Assembly: GCA_036936605.1 (NCBI GenBank)
Contig: JAUPFV010000004.1
Coordinates: 179,818,807 to 179,882,806 of the forward strand
Length of the DNA: 64,000 nucleotides
DNA from: Limnanthes douglasii subsp. nivea
Taxonomy: Eukaryota; Streptophyta; Magnoliopsida; Brassicales; Limnanthaceae
Direction of reading: 5' to 3'
Of the stretch, positions 10,751 to 24,836 are shown piece after piece. A program made the position numbers and the translations under genes. The notes beneath the pieces are model-generated. The model did no database searches and had not been told where the DNA came from. It was given only the letters and a program-made list of their open reading frames with translations. The first letter of the stretch is position 1. Each line of letters begins with the position of its first letter.

Positions 10751-11225
10751 CACCTGTTTGAATTCGATATGCTCGAATTAAGAGATTAAGCATTAAAGCT
10801 CCTTTAAGTATTGAATAATATTTTTTTATTTTTTGTGAACTTTGACTTGACTTTTCATTTAGTTAAATACTAGTTAGGAGTCAGTTAGAAGTAATACCTT
10901 ATTGCTCCACATATTTTTTTCCAAGCAGAGTCATGATATAAAGTTTTATATTATTTTATCTTCCTCTCTAATTAATACCACACTTACTTTGTAATCTGAT
11001 ACTGTCGTATTCAGGTACCAACCTACTCCTTGTTGTGGCTTCGTATTTATTTATGGCGATGCCAAGAAATTTTTGATGTTGTTGAGTGCATCTTTGCACT
11101 TTAGAGTCCACTAAAACTTTCATGTTCCTTTCAATACTTCGAAAGGAGGTCAATATTTATCTGGGCATTGGACACAAACTTGTCTCGCTTACCATTTATC
11201 CTAGAAATTTCACTGACTGAACGTC
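10751..11225 (-). repeat. Module A2
   Basis: Full copy; shares ATATTTATCTGGG and the GAACGTC end with A5, its counterpart in repeat P. Confidence 0.93.
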
Positions 11226-11365
11226 AACCAACCAATTCAACCAACCAACCAACCAACCACCCAACCAACCAACCAACCAACCACCCACCCACCCAACCAA
11301 CCAACCAACCAACCAACCATCCACCCACCCACCCAACCAATCACCCACCCACCCACCCAACCAAT

Positions 11366-11396
<31 letters not shown>

Positions 11397-11935
11397 CCAA
11401 CCAACCAACCACCCAATTCAACCAACCAACCACCCAACCAACCAATTCAACCGACCACCCACCCAACCAACCAATTCAACCAACCACCCAACCGACCACC
11501 CACCCACCCAACCAACCAACCAACCAATTCAAACAACCACTCAACCAACCAATTCAACCAACCAACCAACCACCCACCCAACCAATTCAACCAACCAACC
11601 AACCAACCACCAACCCAACCAACCAACCAACCAACCACCCACCCAACCAACCAACCAAACAACCAACCAACCAACCACCCACCCAACCAATCAACCACTC
11701 AACCAACCAACTAACCAACCAACCACCCACACACAACCAACCAACCACCCAACCAACCAACCAACCAACCACCCACCCAACCAACCAACCAACCAACCAC
11801 CCACCCACCCACCCAACCAACCAACCAACCACCCACCCAACCAACCACCCAACCAATCAACCAACCAACCAACCAACCACCCAACCAACTAATTCAACCA
11901 ACCAACCAACCCACCAACCAACCACCCAACCTCGG
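11226..11935. repeat. Large tetranucleotide block between A2 and A3
   Basis: Contains CAACCGACC interruptions (about 11450 and 11493) and CCAACTAACC; the same set is seen at 17679-18346. Confidence 0.95.
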
Positions 11936-12410
11936 CACCTGTTTGAATTCGATATGCTCGAATTAAGAGATTAAGCATTAAAGCTCCTTTAAGTATTGAA
12001 TAATATTTTTTTATTTTTTGTGAACTTTGACTTGACTTTTCATTTAGTTAAATACTAGTTAGGAGTCAGTTAGAAGTAATACATTATTGCTCCACATATT
12101 TTTTTCCAAGCAGAGTCATGATATAAAGTTTTATATTATTTTATCTTCCTCTCTAATTAATACCACACTTACTTTGTAATCTGATATTGTCGTATTCAGT
12201 TACCAACCTACTCCTTGTTGTGGCTTCGTATTTATTTATGGCGATGCCAAGAAATTTTTGATGTTGTTGAGTGCATCTTTGCACTTTAGAGTCCACTAAA
12301 ACTTTCATGTTCCTTTCAATACTTCGAAAGGATGTCAATATTTGTCTAGGCATTGGACACAAACTTGTCTCGCTTACCATTTATCCTAGAAATTTCACTG
12401 ACTGAACGCC
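11936..12410 (-). repeat. Module A3
   Basis: Variants TACATTATTGC, TTCAGTTACC and GGATGTCAATATTTGTCTAGG are shared with A6 only, as far as I compared. Confidence 0.93.
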
Positions 12411-12683
12411 AACCAACCAATTCAACCAACCAACCAACCAACCAACCACCCAACCAACCAACCAACCACCCAACCACCCACCCAACCACCCACCCACCCA
12501 ACCAACCAACCAACCACCCACCCACCCACCCACTCAACCAACCAACCACCCACCCACCCAACCAACCAACCAACCAACCAACCACCCACCCACCCACCCA
12601 CCCAACCAACCAACCACCCACCCAACCACCCAACCACCCACCCAACCAACCAACCAACCAATTCAACCAACCAACCACCCACC

Positions 12684-13212
12684 TAGAGACGTCAAATGGG
12701 ACGCGACACGGCGGGATTTAGCGTCTGTACGGTAATCTGTCACGGTACGCACATTATTTTATAACGGCAGAACACGGTAGAGCACGACGTGACTCACTAA
12801 CACGATTGTCATGGTATAAGCCGTCACGATTACGGCAGACACGGCACACGTAGACATGGTAAAATTATTGTCACGGCAGTACACCATATAGATTATTAAT
12901 ATAATTTTATTTCTTATTATACTTTAATCATTAATACGTTTAATTAAAATGTATACACACTTGATAAACTAATTATTAATTATTATATTTTGAATTTCTT
13001 TATTTATAGTGCGGTGATATTTTTTTATTTATTATTAATTTAGTTTATTAGCGGTAAAAAATTTATGAGATTGAATTATTGAAGAATAAAAAATAAATTT
13101 TATTTATTTTAGCCGTTCACAGTTTATACTCTTGCGGGCCAGGAGTTATACAAACGGGGTGGTCAAATATTTTGTCATTTCATTATCAGCTTGTGGACTT
13201 TCTGTTGACACC
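12684..13212 (+). repeat. Module B6, short form
   Basis: Starts TAGAGACGTC (CG instead of TG), has the 50-bp deletion and GCGTCTGTACGG; counterpart of B9 and B15. Confidence 0.93.
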
Positions 13213-13394
13213 CAACCAACCACCCACACAACCCACCAACCAACCAACCAACCAACCAACCAACCAACCAACCACCCACCCAACCAACCACCCACCGAAC
13301 CAACCAATTCAACCAACCAACCAACCAACCACCCAACCAACCAACCAACCACTCAACCAATTCAACCAACCAACCACCTAACCAACCACCCACC

Positions 13395-13988
13395 TAGAGA
13401 TGTCAAATGGGACGCGACACGGCGGGATTTAGCGTGTGTACGGTAATCTGTCACGGTACGCACGTTATTTTATAACGGCAGAACACGGTAGAGCACGGCG
13501 TGACTCACTAACACGATTGTCATGGTATAAGCCGTCACGATTACGGTAGACACGGCACACGGCAGACATGACACACGTAGACATGGTAAAATTATTGTCA
13601 CGGCAGTACACCATATAGATTATTAATATAATTTTATTTTTTATTATACTTTAATCATTAATACGTTTAATTAAAATGTATACACACGTAATATATTAGT
13701 ATTTTAACAAATATTAAATAATAAATAAAGTTATTGCTTGATAAACTAATTATTAATTATTATATTTTGAATTTTTTTATTTATAGTGTGGTGATTTTTT
13801 TTTATTATTATTAATTTAGTTTATTAGCAGTAAAAAATTTATGAGATTGAATTATTGAAGAATAAAAAATAAATTTTATTTATTTTAGCCGTTCACAGTT
13901 TATACTCTTGCGGGCCAGGAGTTATACAAACGGGGTGGTCAAATATTTTGTCATTTCATTATCAGCTTGTGGACTTTTGGTTGACACC
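13395..13988 (+). repeat. Module B7
   Basis: Has GGCAGACATGACACACG and a TTATTATTATT tract; counterpart of B10 and B16; ends TTGGTTGACACCG. Confidence 0.93.
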
Positions 13989-14137
13989 GAACCAACCACC
14001 CACCCAACCAACCAATCACCCACCCAACCAACCAACCAACCAACCAACCAACCAACCAACCACCCAACCAACCAATTCAACCAACCAACCACCCAACCAA
14101 CCAATTCAACCACCCACCCACCCAACCAACCAACCAA

Positions 14138-14340
14138 TTTATGTGATTTTTTTTTATTATTATTAATTTAGTTTATTAGCAGTAAAAAATTTATGAGATT
14201 GAATTATTGAAGAATAAAAAATAAATTTTATTTATTTTAGCTGTTCACAGTTTATACTCTTGCGGGCCAGGAGTTATACAAACGGGGTGGTCAAATATTT
14301 TGTCATTTCATTATCAGCTTGTGGACTTTTGGTTGACACC
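14138..14340 (+). repeat. Module B'2, truncated B
   Basis: Same TTTATGTGATTTTT breakpoint as B'1. Confidence 0.93.
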
Positions 14341-14412
14341 GAACCAACCACCCACCCAACCAACCAACCAACCACCCACCCACCCACCCAACCAACCACT
14401 CACCCACCCAAT

Positions 14413-14443
<31 letters not shown>

Positions 14444-14814
14444 CCAACCAACCAACCAACCAACCAACCACCCAATTCAACCAACCAACCACCCAACCAA
14501 CCAATTCAACCAACCACCCACCCAACCAACCAATTCAACCAACCACCCAACCAACCACTCACCCACCCAACCAACCAACCAACCAATTCAAACAACCACT
14601 CAACCAACCAATTCAACCAACCAACCAACCAACCACCCACCCAACCAATCAACCACCCAACCAACCAACCAACCAACCAACCAACCACCCACACACACAA
14701 CCAACCAACCACCCAACCAACCAACCAACCAACCACCCACCCAACCAACCAACCAACCACCCACCCACCAACCCAACCAACCAACCAACCAACCAACCAA
14801 CCACCCACCCTCGG
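14341..14814. repeat. Large tetranucleotide block before A4
   Basis: Carries the CCACACACACAACC and TTCAAACAACC interruptions; ends CCACCCTCGG, unlike the usual CCAACCTCGG. Confidence 0.95.
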
Positions 14815-15290
14815 CACCTGTTTGAATTCGATATGCTCGAATTAAGAGATTAAGCATTAAAGCTCCTTTAAGTATTGAATAATATTTTTTTATTTTTTGT
14901 GAACTTTGACTTGACTTTTCATTTAGTTAAATACTAGTTAGGAGTCAGTTAGAAGTAATACCTTATTGCTCCACATACTTTTTTTCCAAGCAGAGTCATG
15001 ATATAAAGTTTTATATTATTTTATCTTCCTCTCTAATTAATACCACACTTACTTTGTAATCTGATACTGTCGTATTCAGGTACCAACCTACTCCTTGTTG
15101 TGGCTTCGTATTTATTTATGGCGATGCCAAGAAATTTTTGATGTTGTTGAGTGCATCTTTGCACTTTAGAGTCCACTAAAACTTTCATGTTCCTTTCAAT
15201 ACTTCGAAAGGAGGTCAATATTTGTCTGGGCATTGGACACAAACTTGTCTCGCTTACCATTTATCCTAGAAATTTCACTGACTGAACGCC
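14815..15290 (-). repeat. Module A4
   Basis: Has CACATACTTTTTTTCC, shared with A7, A9, A10 and A11. Confidence 0.93.
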
Positions 15291-15596
15291 AACCAACCAA
15301 TTCAACCAACCAACTAACCAACCAATTCAACCAACCAACCAACCACCCACCAACCAACTAACCAACCAATTCAACCAACCAACCAACCACCCACCCACCC
15401 ACCCAACCACCCACCCACCCACCCAACCACCCACCCAACCAACCAACCAACCAACCAACCAACCAACCAACCAACCAACCAACCACCCACCCACCAAACC
15501 AACCAACCAACCACCCACCCACCCAACCAACCTCCCAACCAACCAACCAACCACTTAACCAATTCAACCAACCAACCACCCAACCAACCACCCACC

Positions 15597-16198
15597 TAGA
15601 GATGTCAAATGGGACGCGACACGGCGGGATTTAGCGTGTGTACGGTAATCTGTCACGGTACGCACATTATTTTATAACGGCAAAACACGGTAGAGCACGA
15701 CGTGACTCACTAACACGATTGTCATGGTATAAGCCGTCACGATTACGGTAGACACGGCACGGCACACGGCAAACACGGCACACGTAGACATTGTAAAATT
15801 ATTGTCACGGCAGTACACCATATAGATTATTAATATAATTTTATTTTTTATTATACTTTAATCATTAATACGTTTAATTAAAATGTATACACACGTAATA
15901 TATTTGTATTTTAACAAATATTAAATAATAAATAAAGTTATTGCTTGATAAACTAATTATTAATTATTATATTTTGAATTTTTTTATTTATAGTGCGCTG
16001 ATATTTTTTTTTATTTATTATTAATTTAGTTTATTAGCGGTAAAAAATTTATGAGATTGAATTATTGAAGAATAAAAAATAAATTTTATTTATTTTAGCC
16101 GTTCACAGTTTATACTCTTGCGGGCCAGGAGTTATACAAACGGGGTGGTCAAATATTTTGTCATTTCATTATCAGCTTGTGGACTTTCTGTTGACACC
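15597..16198 (+). repeat. Module B8
   Basis: Variants CACGGCACGGCACACGGC, GCAAAACACGG and GTGCGCTGATA match B11 and B17. Confidence 0.93.
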
Positions 16199-16354
16199 CA
16201 ACCAACCAACCAATTACCCACCCAACCAACCAATTACCCACCAACCAACCACCCAACCAACCAACCAACCAACCAACCACCCAACCAACCAATTCAACCA
16301 ACCAACCACCCAACCAACCAATTCAACCACCCACCCACCCAACCAACCAACCAA

Positions 16355-16552
16355 TTTATGTGATTTTTTTTTTATTAATTTAGTTTATTAGCAGTAAAAA
16401 ATTTATGAGATTGAATTATTGAAGAATAAAAAATAAATTTTATTTATTTTAGCTGTTCACAGTTTATACTCTTGCGGGCCAGGAGTTATACAAACGGGGT
16501 GGTCAAATATTTTGTCATTTCATTATCAGCTTGTGGACTTTTGGTTGACACC
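16355..16552 (+). repeat. Module B'3, truncated B
   Basis: Standard B' breakpoint; preceded by a tract with CCAATTACCC interruptions. Confidence 0.93.
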
Positions 16553-16559
16553 GAACCAA

Positions 16560-16590
<31 letters not shown>

Positions 16591-16680
16591 CCCAACCAAC
16601 CAACCACCCACCCACCCAACCAACCAACCAACCACCCACCCACCCACCCAACCAACCAATCACCCACCCAACCAACCAAT

Positions 16681-16727
<47 letters not shown>

Positions 16728-17203
16728 CCAACCAACCAACCAACCAACCAACCAACCACCCAATTCAACCAACCAACCACCCAACCAACCAATTCAACCA
16801 ACCACCCACCCAACCAACCAATTCAACCAACCACCCAACCAACCACTCACCCACCCAACCAATCAACCAACCAACCAATTCAAACAACCACTCAACCAAC
16901 CAATTCAACCAACCAACCAACCAACCACCCACCCAACCAATCAACCACCCAACCAACCAACCAACCAACCACCCACACACACAACCAACCAACCACCCAA
17001 CCAACCAACCAACCAACCACCCACCCAACCAACCAACCAACCACCCACCCACCCACCCACCCAACCAACCAACCACCCACCCACCCACCCACACACCCAA
17101 CCAACCAACCAACCAACCAACCACCCAACCAACCACCCAACCAATCAACCAACCAACCAACCAACCAATTCAACCAACCAACCAACCAACCACCCAACCT
17201 CGG
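16553..17203. repeat. Large tetranucleotide block before A5
   Basis: Same interruption order as 10060-10750, its counterpart upstream of A2. Confidence 0.95.
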
Positions 17204-17678
17204 CACCTGTTTGAATTCGATATGCTCGAATTAAGAGATTAAGCATTAAAGCTCCTTTAAGTATTGAATAATATTTTTTTATTTTTTGTGAACTTTGACT
17301 TGACTTTTCATTTAGTTAAATACTAGTTAGGAGTCAGTTAGAAGTAATACCTTATTGCTCCACATATTTTTTTCCAAGCAGAGTCATGATATAAAGTTTT
17401 ATATTATTTTATCTTCCTCTCTAATTAATACCACACTTACTTTGTAATCTGATACTGTCGTATTCAGGTACCAACCTACTCCTTGTTGTGGCTTCGTATT
17501 TATTTATGGCGATGCCAAGAAATTTTTGATGTTGTTGAGTGCATCTTTGCACTTTAGAGTCCACTAAAACTTTCATGTTCCTTTCAATACTTCGAAAGGA
17601 GGTCAATATTTATCTGGGCATTGGACACAAACTTGTCTCGCTTACCATTTATCCTAGAAATTTCACTGACTCAACGTC
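17204..17678 (-). repeat. Module A5
   Basis: Like A2 but with GACTCAACGTC at its end. Confidence 0.93.
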
Positions 17679-17826
17679 AACCAACCAATTCAACCAACCA
17701 ACCAACCAACCACCCAACCAACCAACCAACCAACCACCCACCCACCCAACCAACCAACCAACCAACCAACCAACCATCCACCCACCCACCCAACCAACCA
17801 ATCACCCACCCACCCACCCAACCAAT

Positions 17827-17857
<31 letters not shown>

Positions 17858-18346
17858 CCAACCAACCAACCACCCAATTCACCCAACCAACCAATTCAAC
17901 CGACCACCCACCCAACCAACCAATTCAACCAACCACCCAACCGACCACCCACCCACCCACCCAACCAACCAACCAATTCAAACAACCACTCAACCAACCA
18001 ATTCAACCAACCAACCAACCACCCACCCAACCAATTCAACCAACCAACCAACCAACCACCAACCCAACCAACCAACCAACCAACCACCCACCCACCCAAC
18101 CAACCAACCAACCAACCAACCACCCACCCAACCAATCAACCACTCAACCAACCAACTAACCAACCAACCACCCACACACACAACCAACCAACCACCCAAC
18201 CAACCACCCACCCACCCACCCAACCAACCAACCAACCAACCACCCACCCAACCAACCACCCAACCAATCAACCAACCAACCAACCAACCACCCAACCAAC
18301 TAATTCAACCAACCAACCAACCAACCAACCAACCACCCAACCTCGG
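17679..18346. repeat. Large tetranucleotide block between A5 and A6
   Basis: Counterpart of 11226-11935 with the same CAACCGACC interruptions but somewhat shorter. Confidence 0.95.
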
Positions 18347-18821
18347 CACCTGTTTGAATTCGATATGCTCGAATTAAGAGATTAAGCATTAAAGCTCCTT
18401 TAAGTATTGAATAATATTTTTTTATTTTTTGTGAACTTTGACTTGACTTTTCATTTAGTTAAATACTAGTTAGGAGTCAGTTAGAAGTAATACATTATTG
18501 CTCCACATATTTTTTTCCAAGCAGAGTCATGATATAAAGTTTTATATTATTTTATCTTCCTCTCTAATTAATACCACACTTACTTTGTAATCTGATACTG
18601 TCGTATTCAGTTACCAACCTACTCCTTGTTGTGGCTTCGTATTTATTTATGGCGATGCCAAGAAATTTTTGATGTTGTTGAGTGCATCTTTGCACTTTAG
18701 AGTCCACTAAAACTTTCATGTTCCTTTCAATACTTCGAAAGGATGTCAATATTTGTCTAGGCATTGGACACAAACTTGTCTCGCTTACCATTTATCCTAG
18801 AAATTTCACTGACTGAACGCC
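18347..18821 (-). repeat. Module A6
   Basis: Shares TTCAGTTACC and GGATGTC with A3. Confidence 0.93.
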
Positions 18822-19126
18822 AACCAACCAATTCAACCAACCAACCAACCAACCAACCACCCAACCAACCAACCACCCACCCAACCACCCACCCACCCAA
18901 CCACCCACCCACCCACCCAACCACCCACCCACCCAACCACCCACCCACCCAACCAACCAACCAACCACCCACCCACCCACCCACCCAACCACCCACCCAC
19001 CCAACCAACCAACCAACCAACCAACCACCCACCCACCCACCCACCCAACCAACCAACCACCCACCCAACCACCCAACCACCCACCCAACCAACCAACCAA
19101 CCAATTCAACCAACCAACCACCCACC

Positions 19127-19655
19127 TAGAGACGTCAAATGGGACGCGACACGGCGGGATTTAGCGTCTGTACGGTAATCTGTCACGGTACGCACATTAT
19201 TTTATAACGGCAGAACACGGTAGAGCACGACGTGACTCACTAACACGATTGTCATGGTATAAGCCGTCACGATTACGGCAGACACGGCACACGTAGACAT
19301 GGTAAAATTATTGTCACGGCAGTACACCATATAGATTATTAATATAATTTTATTTCTTATTATACTTTAATCATTAATACGTTTAATTAAAATGTATACA
19401 CACTTGATAAACTAATTATTAATTATTATATTTTGAATTTCTTTATTTATAGTGCGGTGATATTTTTTTATTTATTATTAATTTAGTTTATTAGCGGTAA
19501 AAAATTTATGAGATTGAATTATTGAAGAATAAAAAATAAATTTTATTTATTTTAGCCGTTCACAGTTTATACTCTTGCGGGCCAGGAGTTATACAAACGG
19601 GGTGGTCAAATATTTTGTCATTTCATTATCAGCTTGTGGACTTTCTGTTGACACC
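19127..19655 (+). repeat. Module B9, short form
   Basis: TAGAGACGTC start and 50-bp deletion, as B6. Confidence 0.93.
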
Positions 19656-19817
19656 CAACCAACCACCCACACAACCCACCAACCAACCAACCAACCAACC
19701 AACCACCCAACCAACCACCCACCGAACCAACCAATTCAACCAACCAACCAACCAACCACCCAACCAACCAACCACTCAACCAATTCAACCAACCAACCAC
19801 CTAACCAACCACCCACC

Positions 19818-20411
19818 TAGAGATGTCAAATGGGACGCGACACGGCGGGATTTAGCGTGTGTACGGTAATCTGTCACGGTACGCACGTTATTTTATAACG
19901 GTAGAACACGGTAGAGCACGGCGTGACTCACTAACACGATTGTCATGGTATAAGCCGTCACGATTACGGTAGACACGGCACACGGCAGACATGACACACG
20001 TAGACATGGTAAAATTATTGTCACGGCAGTACACCATATAGATTATTAATATAATTTTATTTTTTATTATACTTTAATCATTAATACGTTTAATTAAAAT
20101 GTATACACACGTAATATATTAGTATTTTAACAAATATTAAATAATAAATAAAGTTATTGCTTGATAAACTAATTATTAATTATTATATTTTGAATTTTTT
20201 TATTTATAGTGTGGTGATTTTTTTTTATTATTATTAATTTAGTTTATTAGCAGTAAAAAATTTATGAGATTGAATTATTGAAGAATAAAAAATAAATTTT
20301 ATTTATTTTAGCCGTTTACAGTTTATACTCTTGCGGGCCAGGAGTTATACAAACGGGGTGGTCAAATATTTTGTCATTTCATTATCAGCTTGTGGACTTT
20401 TGGTTGACACC
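19818..20411 (+). repeat. Module B10
   Basis: As B7, with a private GCCGTTTACAG change. Confidence 0.93.
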
Positions 20412-20568
20412 GAACCAACCACCCACCCAACCAACCAATCACCCACCCAACCAACCAACCAACCAACCAACCAACCAACCAACCAACCAACCACCCAACC
20501 AACCAATTCAACCAACCAACCACCCAACCAACCAATTCAACCACCCACCCACCCAACCAACCAACCAA

Positions 20569-20771
20569 TTTATGTGATTTTTTTTTATTATTATTAATTT
20601 AGTTTATTAGCAGTAAAAAATTTATGAGATTGAATTATTGAAGAATAAAAAATAAATTTTATTTATTTTAGCTGTTCACAGTTTATACTCTTGCGGGCCA
20701 GGAGTTATACAAACGGGGTGGTCAAATATTTTGTCATTTCATTATCAGCTTGTGGACTTTTGGTTGACACC
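20569..20771 (+). repeat. Module B'4, truncated B
   Basis: Standard B' breakpoint. Confidence 0.93.
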
Positions 20772-20883
20772 GAACCAACCACCCACCCAACCAACCAACC
20801 AACCAACCACCCACCCACCCAACCAACCAACCAACCAACCAACCACCCACCCACCCACCCAACCAACCACTCACCCACCCAAT

Positions 20884-20914
<31 letters not shown>

Positions 20915-21277
20915 CCAACCAACCAACCACCCAATTCAACCAACCAACCACCCAACCAACCAATTCAACCAACCACCCACCCAACCAACCAATTCAACCA
21001 ACCACCCAACCAACCACTCACCCACCCAACCAACCAACCAATTCAAACAACCACTCAACCAACCAATTCAACCAACCAACCAACCAACCACCCACCCAAC
21101 CAATCAACCACCCAACCAATCAACCACCCAACCAACCAACCAACCAACCACCCACACACACAACCAACCAACCACCCAACCAACCAACCAACCAACCACC
21201 CACCCAACCAACCAACCAACCACCCACCCACCAACCCAACCAACCAACCAACCAACCAACCAACCACCCACCCTCGG
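20772..21277. repeat. Large tetranucleotide block before A7
   Basis: As 14341-14814, including the CCACCCTCGG end. Confidence 0.95.
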
Positions 21278-21753
21278 CACATGTTTGAATTCGATATGCT
21301 CGAATTAAGAGATTAAGCATTAAAGCTCCTTTAAGTATTGAATAATATTTTTTTATTTTTTGTGAACTTTGACTTGACTTTTCATTTAGTTAAATACTAG
21401 TTAGGAGTCAGTTAGAAGTAATACCTTATTGCTCCACATACTTTTTTTCCAAGCAGAGTCATGATATAAAGTTTTATATTATTTTATCTTCCTCTCTAAT
21501 TAATACCACACTTACTTTGTAATCTGATACTGTCGTATTCAGGTACCAACCTACTCCTTGTTGTGGCTTCGTATTTATTTATGGCGATGCCAAGAAATTT
21601 TTGATGTTGTTGAGTGCATCTTTGCACTTTAGAGTCCACTAAAACTTTCATGTTCCTTTCAATACTTCAAAAGGAGGTCAATATTTGTCTGGGCATTGGA
21701 CACAAACTTGTCTCGCTTACCATTTATCCTAGAAATTTCACTGACTGAACGCC
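21278..21753 (-). repeat. Module A7
   Basis: Private variants GGCACATGTTTG and ACTTCAAAAGG. Confidence 0.93.
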
Positions 21754-22007
21754 AACCAACCAATTCAACCAACCAACTAACCAACCAATTCAACCAACCA
21801 ACCAACCACCCACCCACCCACCCAACCACCCACCCACCCACCCACCCACCCAACCAACCAACCAACCAACCAACCAACCAACCAACCAACCACCCACCCA
21901 CCAAACCAACCAACCAACCAACCACCCACCCACCCAACCAACCTCCCAACCAACCAACCAACCACTCAACCAATTCAACCAACCAACCACCCAACCAACC
22001 ACCCACC

Positions 22008-22609
22008 TAGAGATGTCAAATGGGACGCGACACGGCGGGATTTAGCGTGTGTACGGTAATCTGTCACGGTACGCACATTATTTTATAACGGCAAAACACG
22101 GTAGAGCACGACGTGACTCACTAACACGATTGTCATGGTATAAGCCGTCACGATTACGGTAGACACGGCACGGCACACGGCAAACACGGCACACGTAGAC
22201 ATTGTAAAATTATTGTCACGGCAGTACACCATATAGATTATTAATATAATTTTATTTTTTATTATACTTTAATCATTAATACGTTTAATTAAAATGTATA
22301 CACACGTAATATATTTGTATTTTAACAAATATTAAATAATAAATAAAGTTATTGCTTGATAAACTAATTATTAATTATTATATTTTGAATTTTTTTATTT
22401 ATAGTGCGCTGATATTTTTTTTTATTTATTATTAATTTAGTTTATTAGCGGTAAAAAATTTATGAGATTGAATTATTGAAGAATAAAAAATAAATTTTAT
22501 TTATTTTAGCCGTTCACAGTTTATACTCTTGCGGGCCAGGAGTTATACAAACGGGGTGGTCAAATATTTTGTCATTTCATTATCAGCTTGTGGACTTTCT
22601 GTTGACACC
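22008..22609 (+). repeat. Module B11
   Basis: Counterpart of B8 and B17 (GCACGGCACACGGC, GCGCTGATA). Confidence 0.93.
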
Positions 22610-22665
22610 CAACCAACCACCCACCCAACCAACCAACCAACCAACCAACCAACCAACCACCCACC

Positions 22666-23194
22666 TAGAGATGTCAAATGGGACGCGACACGGCGGGATT
22701 TAGCGTGTGTACGGTAATCTGTCACGGTACGCACGTTATTTTATAACGGCAGAACACGGTAGAGCACGGCGTGACTCACTAACACGATTGTCATGGTATA
22801 AGCCGTCACGATTACGGCAGACACGACACACGTAGACATGGTAAAATTATTGTCACGGCAGTACACCATATAGATTATTAATATAATTTTATTTCTTATT
22901 ATACTTTAATCATTAATACGTTTAATTAAAATGTATACACACTTGATAAACTAATTATTAATTATTATATTTTGAATTTTTTTATTTATAGTGCGGTGAT
23001 ATTTTTTTATTTATTATTAATTTAGTTTATTAGCGGTAAAAAAATTATGAGATTGAATTATTGAAGAATAAAAAATAAATTTTATTTATTTTAGCCGTTC
23101 ACAGTTTATACTCTTGCGGGCCAGGAGTTATACAAATGGGGTGGTCAAATATTTTGTCATTTCATTATCAGCTTGTGGACTTTCTGTTGACACC
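22666..23194 (+). repeat. Module B12, short form
   Basis: 50-bp deletion; GGCAGACACGACACACG; ACAAATGGGGTGG near the right end. Counterpart of B18, B23 and B27. Confidence 0.93.
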
Positions 23195-23336
23195 CAACCA
23201 ACCACCCACCCAACCAACCAACCAACCAACCACCCACCGAACCAACCAATTCAACCAACCAACCAACCAACCACCCAACCAACCAACCAACCACTCAACC
23301 AATTCAACCAACCAACCACCCAACCAACCACCCACC

Positions 23337-23926
23337 TAGAGATGTCAAATGGGACGCGACACGGCGGGATTTAGCGTGTGTACGGTAATCTATCACGGTA
23401 CGCACGTTATTTTATAACGGCAGAACACGGTAGAGCACGGCGTGACTCACTAACACGATTGTCATGGTATAAGCCGTCACGATTACGGTAGACACGGCAC
23501 ACGGCAGACACGGCACACGTAGACATGGTAAAATTATTGTCACGGCAGTACACCATATAGATTATTAATATAATTTTATTTTTTATTATACTTTAATCAT
23601 TAATACGTTTAATTAAAATGTATACACACGTAATATATTATTAGTATTTTAACAAATATTAAATAATAAATAAAGTTATTGCTTGATAAACTAATTATTA
23701 ATTATTATATTTTGAATTTTTTTATTTATAGTGCGGTGATATTTTTTTATTTATTATTAATTTAGTTTATTAGCGGTAAAAAATTTATAAGATTGAATTA
23801 CTTAAGAATAAAAAATAAATTTTATTTATTTTAGCCGTTCACAGTTTATACTCTTGCGGGCCAGGAGTTATACAAACGGGGTGGTCAAATATTTTGTTAT
23901 CAGCTTGTGGACTTTCTATTGACACC
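23337..23926 (+). repeat. Module B13
   Basis: Variants TCTATCACGG, ATATTATTAGT and TTTTGTTATCAGC (CATTTCAT lost); counterpart of B19. Confidence 0.93.
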
Positions 23927-24121
23927 CAACCAACCACCCACCCAACCAACCAACCAACCAACCAACCAACCACCCAACCACACAACCAACCAACCAATTC
24001 AACCAACCAACCAACCACCAAATTCAACCAACCAACCAACCACCCAACCAACCAACCAACCAACCAACCACCCAACCAACCAACCAACCACTCAACCAAT
24101 TTAACCAACCAACCACCCACC

Positions 24122-24715
24122 TAGAGATGTCAAATGGGACGCGACACCGCGGGATTTAGCGTGTGTACGGTAATCTGTCACGATACGCACGTTATTTTAT
24201 AACGGCAGAACACGGTAGAACACGGCGTGACTCACTAACACGATTGTCATGGTATAAGCCGTCACGATTACGGTAGACACGGCACACGGCAGACACGGCA
24301 CACGTAGACATGGTCAAATTATTGTCACGGCAGTACACCATATAGATTATTAATATAATTTTAATTTTTATTATACTTTAATCATTAATACGTTTAATTA
24401 AAATGTATACACACGTAATATATTAGTATTTTAACAAATATTAAATAATAAATAAAGTTATTGCTTGATAAACTAATTATTAATTATTATATTTTGAATT
24501 TTTTTATTTATGGTGCGGTGATTTTTTTTATTTATTATTAATTTAGTTTATTAGCAGTAAAAAATTTATGAGATTGAATTATTGAAGAATAAAAAATAAA
24601 TTTTATTTATTTTAGCCGTTCACAGTTTATACTCTTGCGGGCCAGGAGTTATACAAACGGGGTGGTCAAATATTTTGTCATTTCATTATCAGCTTGTGGA
24701 CTTTTGGTTGACACC
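24122..24715 (+). repeat. Module B14
   Basis: Variants GACACCGCGGG and GTAGAACACGG, shared with B21, B25 and B29; ends TTGGTTGACACCG. Confidence 0.93.
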
Positions 24716-24836
24716 GAACCAACCAATCACCCACCCACCCAACCAACCAACCAATTCAACCAACCACCCACCCAACTAACCAATTCAACCAACCACCCAA
24801 CCAACCAACCACCCACCCACCCAACCAACCAACCAA

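Larger units (their letters stand above)
10751..16198. repeat. Higher-order repeat P, copy 1 (A2-A3-B6-B7-B'2-A4-B8)
   Basis: Module order and diagnostic variants match 17204-22609 at an offset of about 6.4 kb. Confidence 0.85.
17204..22609. repeat. Higher-order repeat P, copy 2 (A5-A6-B9-B10-B'4-A7-B11)
   Basis: Second copy of the module string at 10751-16198. A shorter third version (A8-B15-B16-B'6-A9) lies at 25689-29081. Confidence 0.85.

Noticed and set aside
9979..10761. Long open frames rich in P, T, N and Q that start [14 protein letters not shown] and resemble a secreted, cell-wall-like repeat protein
   Set aside because: The shared start is a TTG codon at the end of module B, not ATG. 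All frames of the tract are open because it lacks T, the frame shifts between copies without consequence, and the same region gives equally long frames on the other strand.
10305..10793. Minus-strand W, L, V, G repeat proteins that look like membrane proteins
   Set aside because: They are the complement of the same tetranucleotide tracts (only T and G), with no conserved start, end or frame.
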